Source: Jacaranda mimosifolia
Lineage: Eukaryota; Streptophyta; Magnoliopsida; Lamiales; Bignoniaceae
Direction of reading: 5' to 3'
NCBI GenBank assembly: GCA_018894105.1
Contig: CM032131.1
Location: 18,271,578 to 18,335,577 of the forward strand
DNA: 64,000 nt
The notes under the pieces are model-generated. The model did no database searches. It was given only the letters and a program-made list of their open reading frames with translations, and was not told where the DNA came from. Of the stretch, positions 11,455 to 21,309 are shown one piece after another. The first letter of the stretch is position 1. Each line of letters starts with the position of its first letter. The position numbers and the translations under genes are program-made.

Positions 11455-11597
11455 AAATTCCCGGTACCCAATCCCGGTACTCGAAACTAATTCGGGCCGG
11501 GATCGGGTAGTGAAAAGAAAATCCCGGACGACCGGGTACCCGACCCGATCGTCCTGAACCCGGTAATCCCGGCCCGATGCCCAACCCTAGCTGGACC

Positions 11598-12618
11598 GTC
11601 GCTCAGATGTTTAGATCCCGACCAGGCGAAGGAAGTGCTGCAGGAAATACATGCAGGCATCTGCGGAAACCACTCGGGAGGCCGGTCCCTGGCACATAAG
11701 ATCACGCGATATGGGTATTTCTGGCCGACTTTGTTGAAGGATTCTGTTGACTTTGCTAGGAAATGCCCATCTTGTCAGGTACATCCGAACATGCAACACC
11801 AACAAGCCGCACCAATGATAAATGTTGATATTGCTTGGCCATTCGACCAGTGGGGCATCGACATAGTCGGCGCGCTCCCAAAGACCACCGGCCAGTGGAA
11901 GTTTATCATAGTGGCCGTTGAGTACTTCACAAAATGGGTGGAAGCCGAAGCAGTACCAAAGATCACTGATGCGACCATCAAGAGTTTCATTTGAAAGAAT
12001 ATTGTTTGCCGTTTCGGGTTGCCTAAAGTCCTCATCTCAGATAACGGCACCCAATTCCAAAGCAAAAACACAAGAAGATGGTGCGAGACCTTGGGCATTA
12101 CGCAGCACTTCACTTCAGTGGGAAATCCGCAAGCCAATGGACAGACCGAAGTGACCAACAGGACTGTCCTCGATCACATTAAGAGCCGAATAGAGGGGAC
12201 GGGAACCAGCTGGGCGGACGAACTCCCGGGAGTCCTTTGGGCCTACAGAACCGCCCCTCGAACAGCCACAGGTCAAAGCCCGTACAGCCTAGTTTATGGA
12301 TCCAAAGCAGTGGTCCCGTCAGAACTAATCCAGCACACCGCTAGAGTGATCCATTACAATCCAACAACAAATACATCGGAGAGGGCACTGGACCTAACAA
12401 CTATAGACGAGAAGCGCCTAGCAGCTTGCAACAGAATGCAGAGGTACCGCTCAAAGATGGCGGACCGCTATAACAAATCGGTACGTCCGCGAAATTTCAA
12501 GGTGTGTGATCTTGTCTTAAAGATAGTGGAAGTGTTGAGGCCCGTCGGCAAGCTTGACCCAAAGTGGGAAGGATTGTACTCAATCATCAAAGTGTCTAAA
12601 AACACGCCTATTGATTAG
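11598..12618 (+). pseudogene. pol: Tat-1 integrase, one nonsense codon
   Basis: Starts after the right copy of the hAT target duplication. The zinc-binding HHCC domain (IHAGICGNHSGGRSLAHK ... CPSC, about 11645-11775) is followed by the DDE catalytic core: WGIDIVG Asp (about 11857), LISDNGTQF Asp (about 12040) and NPQANGQTE Glu (about 12125-12150). The C-terminal chromatin-facing region ends KLDPKWEGLYSIIKVSK. TGA at 11992-11994 fits a TGG-to-TGA change; otherwise the frame is continuous to TAG at 12616-12618. It would insert element cDNA into the genome. Confidence 0.88.
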
Positions 12619-12770
12619 CGGATGTTGCAGGACGCGAGCTGCCTCAACCATGGAATGCTGTAAATCTAAAAAAGTTCTTTGTATGAACTGTTCATTGGCA
12701 TCTGTTGTATTGATTAAAGAACAATCAAGTTCCATCATGATTAAAAAGCACGACACAACCGCAATAAAAC

Positions 12771-13352
12771 CTTAGTCGTCCCCGTAGTCGACGAAAGGCT
12801 TAAATTCATCAAGTCAAGGCGAAGAGCTGCGACCACCTTAGTCGACCCCGCAGTCGACGAAAGGCTTAAACTCATTAACTCAAGGCGACGAGCCGCGACC
12901 ACCTTAGTCGACGAAAGGCTTAAACTCATTGAGTCAAGGCGACGAGCTGCGACCACCTTAGTCGACCCCGCAGTCGACGAAAGGCTTAAACTCATCAAGT
13001 TAAGGCGAAGAGTCGCGACCACCTTAGTCGACCTCGCAGTTGACGAAAGGCTTAAACTCATCAAATCAAGGCGAAGAGCCACGACCACCCTAGTCGACCC
13101 CGCAATTGACGAAAGGCTTGAACTCATCAAGTCAAGGTGAAGAGCCGCGACCACCTTAGTCGACCCCACAGTCGACGACAGGCTTAAACTCAGCATGTCA
13201 AGGCGACGAGCCGCGACCACCTTAGTCGACCCCGTAGTCGACGAAAGGCTTAAACTCATCAAGTCAAAGCGAAGAGCCGCGACCATCTTAGTTGACCCCG
13301 TATCAACGAAAGGCTTAAACTCATCAAGTCAAGGCGAAAAGCCGCGACCATC
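12771..13352. repeat. 66-bp tandem repeat array in Tat-1 (9 copies)
   Basis: Units start with CTTAGTCGACC at about 12771, 12837, 12903, 12957, 13023, 13089, 13155, 13221 and 13287. Eight are 66 bp and one is 54 bp, having lost ACCCCGCAGTCG. Each unit contains the palindromic GTCGAC motif. Because 66 is a multiple of three the array stays open in some frames, which explains a long repetitive but spurious ORF on the minus strand. It lies between the 3' end of pol and the 3' end of the convergent antisense gene. Confidence 0.92.
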
Positions 13353-13655
13353 CAAGGCGGCCCTGTGGTTGCCGAAAATTCTCAACAAAGTGACGTCGAA
13401 GTCCCTGAGGCAAGATCACAAAGTCGACATCACACTTCGCAGAAAAGCCACTAAGGCTCGAAGTCGATCCCCATCGACAAATTCAATTTACACTTCGCTA
13501 ATTATAAATGGCAACAGAGTTCAACCTATCTGGCAACAACTTAAAGCAATGTTCGAAAGTGAACAGTTGGCCGATGAAGGGCAACAAACTTTATTTCATT
13601 CTTAAAAAGCCTCAATGAGGCATGTACATCAAAATTAAAACAAATATTAGAAGCC
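13353..13655. other. Tat-1 spacer between repeat array and antisense gene
   Basis: Unique sequence with scattered GTCGA motifs. It would be the 3' UTR for both the sense and the antisense transcript. No gene seen. Confidence 0.5.
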
Positions 13656-16107
13656 TTAGCTAGAACTGCCAGACCCTTCGATTGGTAATGCGGGAGCAGG
13701 AACAGATGGAGGCTCAGGCAGTGCCATTGCAACTGGCACAGCCGCAGTGACTGGGCGAGGGGGGTTGGCGGCAGAAGGCATAAATAGTCGCTTGGCGGCT
13801 GGGAAGAAAGAGGCAGTGTTGGCTCGGCCCTCTGAGATTTCATAGGCGAGGTCGCCGGCGAACTCGAACTCTTGACCTACCTCCTTCACTTTCTTCTGGA
13901 GGTCTGCTTTTTGCCTCTCTTCAGGAGTCATGTTGGTTTCCTCCGCTGCCCCTACCTCGGCTTCAGCCTCGTCAACCTCTTCATCACCAATTGGGCGCAG
14001 CTGCTCGTCGAAAGCAAGGCCCATCTTCCAGCGATCTTCATCGCTAACCGTATAACCCAGGTGCCGTATTTGTGCAATAGCCTTGTTAAAGGCACTTCGG
14101 GCATCGTCCAGGGCCAACACCACGCTCACATCCTGAAAGGCGGGGCTCACCATGAACTGTTGCACCGCCTTCGTGCGGATCTCCGGAACTACCCGCTCGA
14201 ACTCCATCCTGGCCTCGACCAGGCGCTCGCCTCGACCAGCCGCCCGACCAGATTCGTAGGCGACATGGATATCCAGTTCGAGTTTTTTCAGCTTCGCCTC
14301 CATCTTTGTCTGCTTCGTCACTGCCAGCAAGACTTGCCGGTCTTTCGCCTCCATTATTTTGGCGTATTTGGCATTCTCCTTCTGCACTTCCTCGAGCCAC
14401 AGTTGGGATGACTCCAGCTGGGCCTTCAACGTCTCGACATCACCGCCAGCGTCCAATTGTTCACGATCAGCGAGTGCCAGCTCGGAGTGGCGGTAAAAAT
14501 TGTAGGCGATTTGCCCGACCTGAAACATAAAAGTCATTACCATCCATGCAGGGAAAATCGATTACACAAGTTTACAGCTTATGAGATCTTACCATGTTCG
14601 CGTGATACGCAAGCTCGCAAAGCGCCCCGGGCTGACTCAGGCCCAGTATCCTCTTTTGATCAGCCAGAAACTGACCAGCCAACAACCATTTCCAGGGGTC
14701 GACCCCAGTTGGCCCAGATCCATGTATATAGGACGAGTCGTCCAGAAGTAGGCTGGGGTCCGACCCAAAATGAGGAGACGGGAACTTCCTTAGGCCGAAT
14801 AAGGTCTCCGCACCTCGATCCCCGAAGAGATCATTTCTCGTCGGCATCCCCGACCCCACGCTCTTCAACTTTCCTTTTTCCCCACCAGCAGCAATCCTTT
14901 TGGACGGGGGCCCACTCTGTTCGCCCATGGGTCTTTTTCCCCGACCCGCGACCCTCTCGACCGCTACTACTCGACCAGGCGAAGGGGTCGGGGATGGCGC
15001 AGTGGCCGCAGCTGGTCGGCGAGGCTCGTCACCTCCAGTCGACACTTGTCGAGACGCAACACCTTATTTGCGCTGTTGGTTCCTTTCAGCGCGAGCCACT
15101 GTATCACTCCTTGCGCAGTTCATGATTTCGTCCTGGTCTGCAAGGAATAAACACAACAGATGTCAAATACAGAAATGAACGTAGCTAAACAACAAAGCAT
15201 GACACATTTCATCTACCTATCTCATAGTTATCTGCAAAGTTTGGAAAGGCTGGCGACAACCCAGCCAGCACTAACTGCTGCTCCTCGAGGAATACAGTGG
15301 CCTCCATGGGACCAAACTCGACCAGATCCCTCACGAAGGTGTTTGGCCAAGTAGGGGTACGATTCCCTGGTATCTCGACCTGCCCCCCAAACCACTCTCG
15401 AGGAATGTCAAACCCCCCTTCACTCGAATGAAGAAATAACGTTTCTTCCACTCCTGCCCATATGAAGAGGAAGGAGCCACGAGAAACTTGCGCCGAGGTC
15501 GAGCAGTCAGATAATAAAAACCCGACTCGTCGGAACTACCAGATTTTCGCGACATGCAGAGATAGAAGAGGTTGGAAAAATTTTCGAAGTTGGGGGCCTG
15601 ATCGAACAGATGCATCAAAACTACGAAACTACAGAGGACGGCAAAGCAGTTGGGTAATAGTTGAGTTATGCACACTCGAAGACCCCTAAGCAGGCCTATC
15701 ATACTATCACCTAAGGGAAACCTCAACCCACATTTTAGTGCATCCTCGAACACTGTTATGCAACCGGTGGGAGCACGGTGCATTCAACCAGGAGGCTCGG
15801 GGGTTAATAGTTGGTATTCGGGAGGAATATGGTAAAGCTCCCTCAAGCGCACCAAATCCATAAGGGTCATTACGGATATTATCTCACTATAGTGGCCTGG
15901 GGTAAATAACCGCCCGCGAGAAGGAGGTACCCGACTGGGCCCAGCTTCTCTACCGCACGGGCTGCTCAAGTCCCGGAGCCCGAGCCGCTCGAACTGGAAC
16001 CACCGCCGGACAACCCATCAGAAGGAGCAGGAAACTCCCTACGCCCCCCAGATAGGGTGGCCTTACGGTCCCCCCTGGCTACCCTCAGAATTGAACACCC
16101 CAAGCAT
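13656..16107 (-). pseudogene. Tat-1 antisense spliced gene (gypsy-type extra ORF)
   Basis: Three exons on the strand opposite to gag-pol: 16107-15217, 15137-14593 and 14519-13656. Introns are 15216-15138 (79 bp, phase 1) and 14592-14520 (73 bp, phase 0, CATG|GTAAGA ... TTTCAG|GTC). Exon 1 encodes the conserved RGRLFTPGHYSEI, a FEDALKCGLRFPLGDS segment and YYLTARPRRKFLVAPSS, resembling the Pfam 'putative gypsy type transposon' family found in plant Tat elements. Exon 3 encodes a charged, probably coiled-coil region (LKAQLESSQLWLEEVQKEN) and a Pro/Ala-rich tail. Damage: an early TAA in the exon 1 N-terminal part, TGA at 15784-15786, a frameshift near the C-run at 15411-15416, and TAA early in exon 2. 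Function is unknown. Start ATG 16107 was chosen because its MLGVF is matched by MLRVF in Tat-2. Confidence 0.82.
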
Positions 16108-16298
16108 CTTCTTCAAAAGGAAAATAAAGAGAAAGGATTCGGAGAAACGAAGAAGCACTTACTGGATATGGAGGTTAAGCCCACAAAATCTGCGAAGTGA
16201 ACGCCAAGTTTAGGGAGTTTTGCAGCGAAAGATATCTCCTAAATGCTCTCGGAAATTCTGAAACGGTAAAAGCAAAAATGGACAGAATTACATGAAGA

Positions 16299-16305
16299 AT
16301 TTATA
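16299..16305 (-). promoter_or_regulatory. TATA box for the Tat-1 antisense gene
   Basis: Minus-strand TATAAAT in CCTATAAATTC, about 192 bp upstream of the antisense ATG (16107) and inside the element rather than in the LTR. Tat-2 has TATAAATA at the equivalent place, 37246-37253. Confidence 0.55.
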
Positions 16306-16514
16306 GGAAGGGGGGGCGCGGTTCCCCAAGTGTCCAGGCACGGTTACCCAAACGTCAGCATTAATGGGTGGAGACATCACGCCGCCCCACGCGCACCACG
16401 ATGTAACCGCTCAGCAAATGCGCAATACTTTGACAGATTTTCAAAAACCCTGGTCGATCGTCACTAATATTCGCTACTTCCCAACGCTGTTCGTCGATTC
16501 CTTGTTCGACCTTG

Positions 16515-16531
16515 CGAAGTGGGGGGACTCA
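16515..16531 (+). promoter_or_regulatory. Tat-1 polypurine tract
   Basis: CGAAGTGGGGGGACTCA directly before the 3' LTR TGATATAGG. The purine run is the plus-strand DNA priming site. Confidence 0.8.
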
Positions 16532-17206
16532 TGATATAGGATGGCCCAAATCAGCGAGGCCCAACACTCAATCAACGGCCCAGGACCCAAGTGACTCGTT
16601 GACCTTGTTCGATCAATCCGCCCAAGCCTAGGCAGGCGCCCCATGGCCCTCGGAGATACTCGACCTCTGTCGACCGGTCATGGTCGATCAGAAAGTCAAG
16701 CCCCGCATAGTACTCTGCCACCGTATTAAATGCGTTGACTGGCAGCACGCCTCCGCATTAATGGCGCATGCCCTCCCCTCACCGTCTGACACAGCAGACG
16801 CCACAATAGTGTGCCATCTTGTCCTGCAGCATGCAAGGACATCCAACTAGCAATATTCAAACGGGGGAATTGACCAATTGCCCCCGGCAGGAGGATGGAG
16901 GTCCCTGGGGTAAGCCAAGGGCTTCCCTGACATTTCTTACTAGGGAGAAGAATATAAAAACCTCTCAACCTTTCCTCTCACAGGTATGCATTCATACACT
17001 CAAAAACCCCTACGTTCCACTGCTCGATTCGAGAAGTCGAATATATACTGACTTTAGCGTCGGAGGGCCTAAGCCGGGGGCCACTCGACTAGTTTAACGT
17101 TTGCTGTGATTGCAGGATTCCAATCTCAAACCAATCCAGAAGGTCAATACCCCGGATCGTGATTCAGACCCGATCCATATCCATCATCGGAATCGAACCC
17201 TCATCA
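16532..17206 (+). repeat. Tat-1 3' LTR (675 bp)
   Basis: Starts TGATATAGGATGGCCC and ends CCCTCATCA, followed by the GTGTG target duplication. It is 63 bp shorter than the 5' LTR because it lacks the 55-bp and 10-bp duplications, with small indels. Confidence 0.93.
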
Positions 17207-17211
17207 GTGTG

Positions 17212-18782
17212 AAATTATTACTTTTCTGAAAAAATATGTAATTCTTGAAAAGTAAATGGCAGATTACTTTGTAAAATTATGTTTCTATTTCATAGTTGTT
17301 CAAAAAATTATGTACTACGCCTAAAAAGTAATAAAGAGAGCCGCAATCAATTTGTAGAAGAAGGTGAGAGCGATCTAAAATCGATCTCTTTTGATCCTAC
17401 TTTGGCTGAAAAACTCTGGAAAATATTGAAATAAAATTAATATGAAAATATTACTTTTTAATTAAGTTAAATATTTTGACTAAATAGTTTAAAACAAAAT
17501 TAATTTATCTCTATTAATTAACTAATTCTTTAAGGTTCAAGTAAATAAATTATTTATTTAATTATATTAATTTAACTCCCTAAGTTAATCAAGTCAGTGA
17601 TTAACTTATTCATCTCATCTCATTCCTTTAATTATATTATCTAACACTTAAATAATATACCATACATACTATGAAAGTTCTTGAGCATTTATGTGTGATT
17701 TTTTAGGTTTACCAATTAGTTATACATGAGCTCGCAAGTGTGATTTTTTAGGTTTACCAATCAGTTAGACATGAGCTCGCAAGACATTGTGATTTTATTC
17801 ACTAATTATTTTGATCAATTAAACTCTTAATTAACTTCTCTTTGAATTTAATCTTCATTAATTTAAGAATACCTATAGTCAATGTCTAGCAACAAGTCTA
17901 TGAAGTCTAATCAATGAGTGAATGAAGTGCTTTACCCTTCCACTTATGAGTGCTGTGCAAATATGGTTCATCCATTTTCTATCTCTCAATTGAGGCCAGG
18001 ATGAGAAAATTAATTGATCTCCAACAGTCTCAATGTTTATGCATCTATTCCACATGAACGATTCAAGCAACCTCAACTTTGAAAACTTTTCCATATTGTC
18101 ACACCACTTGCTCAAAAATTTCCACACTCGAGCATAATAGAAAGCACTAGAGATCAACTCATTCATCAAGATAATTAATGAATCCTTTATTGGTTCTAAC
18201 AAACCTCCATACCCAAGTAACTTACACCTGTGCAAACTCCATATGACCTATTATGTAATTGGGGTAGGCACCGCTGCATAAGCATTTATGTGCAAGGTCA
18301 CCAGACTTCAAGTTTAAGAATTAATTATATGAATTATCATAATTATGAGAATATCCATAATCTATATGCTATCATTTATAGATTTTTTGAGGTGGAGCCA
18401 TTCAATGAACAATTCCCCAACAAGCACACACCCATGTGCACTAGGGTCTTTACACGGATCACCCATGAAATAGCACATCTTGTAACTCTTGAAGCTTGCA
18501 TCATATTGCAAGTTTAACTAAATCTATCGATGTGTTGTGTATAAAGATTCTATGATTTGAAATGATTTAAGATCAAGTCCCAATTGACGTGCATGTTTCA
18601 TGATGACTATTATATGCGCAGTCGTGTCCTGTAGTCATATATACTAGATACATTGCGCAAGTAATAAATTAAAGCACATAAGATGAAGATGACCAGTAAA
18701 AATATATTGATCGGCTAAGAAAGTGTATACAAGAGTAGATTACATGCCAGTTGCATTGGCTAGCGAGGCATGACTCTTAACA
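17212..18782 (-). repeat. Probable long LTR of a copia relic
   Basis: On the minus strand a polypurine-like GGGAATGGGAGAT (about 18784-18796) is followed at 18782 by TGTTAAGAGTCATGCC, an LTR-like start, just downstream of the copia RNase H relic. The AT-rich, non-coding sequence to the left would be the LTR body. Its general layout (GCCAAT...GGC...TGTAA near the start, long AT-rich end) resembles the LTR-like blocks at 58590 and 59454. The left limit is not defined; Tat-1 may have inserted in or next to it. A 45-bp tandem duplication (TGTGATTTTTTAGGTTTACC... twice) is at about 17694-17785. Confidence 0.4.
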
Positions 18783-18829
18783 ATCTCCCATTCCCTATAA
18801 AAGCAATTGCTTATGGTCCTTAGGCCTAT

Positions 18830-19230
18830 TTTCTCAAGATGTATCTCAAAAACCTTTTGGCAAAAGCTGAATCAGTAAGCTTGTTAGGCTCGTTTTCAAG
18901 ATAACTCTCTCCACTCTTAATATCACCTCTACCAATGATCTCACAAATCAAGTGGTATTGCCTCATAATATACTTGGATCACTTATGAGATTTTGGCTCC
19001 TTTACTTATGGGATGGCTCCATTATTATCATAAAAGATAATAACCGGGTAGGCAATGCTATGTACTCCTTCCAACTCTAGGAGGAAGTCTTCATCCAAAC
19101 ACTCTTCTTTGTAGCTTTTGCTACAGCAATGTACTTTGCCTCAGTGATCGAGTGAGTGGTGGTTTTTTGCTTGAGATTCTTGTAGCTTACTATGCTTTTA
19201 TTAAGCCAAAATGCTAATCCAGACATAAAT
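18830..19230 (-). pseudogene. pol: Ty1/copia RNase H relic
   Basis: Minus-strand translation gives LKQKTTTHSITEAKYIAVAK, the copia RNase H signature (usually QKTVALSSTEAEY), followed by YDNNGAIP*VKEPKSHK, SKYIMRQYHLICEII and the usual C-terminal spacing to the polypurine tract. Several in-frame stops. Upstream pol domains are missing, so this is the 3' end of a truncated element. Confidence 0.75.
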
Positions 19231-19379
19231 CCAGAGTAATTTATTTTGGATAAAAAAGTAGAATCTAAAAACTCTTTTGAGTTTTAATTCTCTACTACTA
19301 GAAACTAAAAAGAGCTAGTTAGTCCTTTTTAAATACTTAAAAATTGTTTTTACAATATTCCAATGACACTCACTGGAAT

Positions 19380-20250
19380 TGGCCTGATAGCGGCTCGTAA
19401 TTCTTAACAGTGTAACACTTCAAGCGAAGTTGATACAAGACGTAAGAATAGATTTTGAGAAATATATAGTTGAGGTTAAAAGGACTTGGGCAACAAGAGG
19501 ATGCACAATGATGTCTAACTTTTGGAGTGACTTGAAACACCAAGCAAACACAAACATCATTGCTTATTCTCCTGGACAGTTTTTTTAAATTCATTTGAGG
19601 TTTCAAAGGAGAAAAATAGGTACATATCTCAGAAACGTTTGATTTCTGTAATTGATGATAATGGATTGGAACATATTGTGCAATTGTTACTGATAATGCT
19701 TCGAATTTTGAGTTTGTTACACACACTTACTGGTACATACCATCGTATAAAACTTATTGCGTTGCTAGTTGCTAATGGGGATTGGGTTTCTTTCATTTGT
19801 TTGTACACACGCATATTAGGAGGAGCCTGCAAGAATTTCCTTATCTCAAATTTTATGCTTGAGACTTATACAACTTGATCAAAGGCCACTCGACAAAGGT
19901 GATTGGGTTGCTCTTGAAGGATATATATTTTAAATGGGTGAGCAAGGTTATTGATGATGCCAAATTAATTGTCTCGCACATGTAGAAGCATACAATTATT
20001 TTGTCTTTAATGAGAGATTTGCAAATAATAGGAAGCTACCATTCTCAAATGAGTAGAGAGTGTTTGTTGCGTCAGCTTCATGGAGAGGCTTAGGCCTCAG
20101 AGTATAATAATAAGCAAGCAATTGCAAAGAAAGCAACAAATATTATTCAAAGCTCTGAATTCGGGAAACAAGGGAAAGAGGTGTTTCGTTCTTTGGAGCC
20201 ACTTGTTGGAGCTCTTCGCTTAATACATACAGAGGATCCACTTTAAATAG
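19380..20250 (+). pseudogene. hAT-type transposase relic (DUF659-like)
   Basis: Plus-strand pieces in changing frames read RGCTMMSNFWSDLKHQ..., then (V)TDNASNFEFV, then KWVSKVIDDAKLIVSH and SLEPLVGALRLIHTEDPL. The order and spacing match the DUF659/RNase H-like core of plant hAT transposases, with the GWT position degraded to NFWSD. No finger domain or terminal repeats found; heavily decayed. Confidence 0.6.
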
Positions 20251-20945
20251 GAAAAATTGAATGAAGAGTAATTTTAATATTTTTAGAAATGGATAGAAAG
20301 TTAATCAAAAGGTATTTCGTGTGAAGAATGAAAATATAAAATAATGAATAAAGTGTGAACTCTAAACTAAATAACTCACTGAAATATAATCTTAAACTAG
20401 TAATTTTGGCACACTTGTGTGGGTGCTTAAATATTATTTTATATGTATTTTCAGTATATTTATTTTAATTTTTAGGATAGATAAAAGGAAAAGTTAAAAT
20501 AAAAAAATAGAAAAAAAGTAAATAATAGGAGAAGAAAAAAATTACTTAGAGAGAGAGAGAGGAAAAATTGAATGAAGAGTAATCTTAATATTTTTAGAAA
20601 TGGGCAGAAAGTTAATCAAAAGGTATTTTGTGTGAAGAATGACAACTAAAAAATGATGAATGAAGCGGAACTCTAAACTAAATAACTAAAAAATAACTCA
20701 CTGAGAAATAATCCTAAAGTAGTAATTTTGGCACACTTGTGTGTGTGCTAAATTTTTTTATAGTGTTATAAATAAAGTAATTAATTATTATTTTATATGT
20801 TGCTATATTGTTTTAATATTTTCAGTATATTTGTTTTAATTTTAGGATAGATAAAAGGAAAAATTAAACTAAAAGAAAATAATAAAAGAAAATAGAAAAA
20901 AGTAAATAATAGGAGAAGAAAAAAAATTAGAGAGAGAGAGAAGAA
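20249..20945. repeat. Two-copy tandem duplication (about 312 bp unit)
   Basis: Copy 1 is 20249-20560 and copy 2 starts at 20561. Both begin AGGAAAAATTGAATGAAGAG, continue through TTAATCAAAAGGTATTT and end in a GAGAGAGA tract. Copy 2 carries an extra AT-rich insert of about 60 bp. AG-rich ends suggest slippage or unequal exchange. Confidence 0.85.
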
Positions 20946-21309
20946 AATAAAAGAAACCACTTGGTCATTATTCTATAAAGTGGAGTTAATTTGTCAACTT
21001 ATAAAATGAGACACTTCTAAACCCCTCACATATACTCTTTATATATATATATATTTTGTTTTTGCGTTTGTGCTTCTAACGAGAATAAAATAGCCAATAT
21101 TGCAAACTGTAGGAGCTGCATGCGTCGAACCTGATTGAGTAATCTGACAGTGGTCAGAAGTTTTTGAATCCTACTCAATAGAACATTTTACAAATCAATC
21201 CAACAGTTGCTTGCCATCCCCAATCCCTTAAACTAATAGTACAAATTTCCTTGGATTCCTTACATGATCACATGCAAGATTTTCTCCATAAGGAACGAAA
21301 TACAGTTAC

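Larger units (their letters stand above)
7492..11589 (+). mobile_element. hAT DNA transposon, near-complete, nested in Tat-1
   Basis: A 4098-bp element with imperfect terminal inverted repeats: TAGGGGTGGGCATTCGGG at the left, and TAGGGTTGGGCATCGGGC read inward from the right. Perfect 8-bp target duplications GCTGGACC lie at 7484-7491 and 11590-11597, the length diagnostic of the hAT superfamily. Removing the element and one duplication rejoins the Tat-1 pol frame between RNase H and integrase, so the hAT is younger than Tat-1. It contains an upstream noncoding exon, a transposase gene (8356-10669) and GGGTACCC-rich subterminal regions. Confidence 0.95.
2298..17206 (+). mobile_element. Tat-1: complete Ty3/gypsy Tat-lineage LTR retrotransposon
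   Basis: Two LTRs (2298-3035 and 16532-17206) bound by TG...CA and flanked by identical 5-bp target duplications GTGTG at 2293-2297 and 17207-17211. Internal order is primer-binding site, gag, protease, RT, RNase H, integrase, tandem-repeat array, antisense spliced gene, polypurine tract. This order, with the antisense extra gene after integrase, matches the plant Tat lineage (RIRE2/Grande/Retand type). The element is 14.9 kb, but 4098 bp of that is a later hAT insertion plus its 8-bp duplication. I counted about 29 mismatches over about 563 aligned LTR bases (roughly 5%), mostly transitions. At a commonly used plant rate of 1.3e-8 per site per year this suggests about 2 million years. Multiple in-frame stops make it non-autonomous now. 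Confidence 0.93.

Noticed and set aside
12741..13286. Long minus-strand ORF of 181 codons with repeated LSLSSTAGSTKVV units
   Set aside because: It is the 66-bp tandem array read through; the unit is a multiple of three, so stops are avoided by chance. No start context or non-repetitive part.
13872..14411. 179-codon plus-strand ORF opposite the Tat-1 antisense gene
   Set aside because: Shadow of the GC-rich exon 3. The minus-strand frame aligns with Tat-2, the plus-strand one does not.
17879..18235. 118-codon minus-strand ORF
   Set aside because: No recognisable domain; it lies in the presumed copia LTR, and its composition looks like chance opening.
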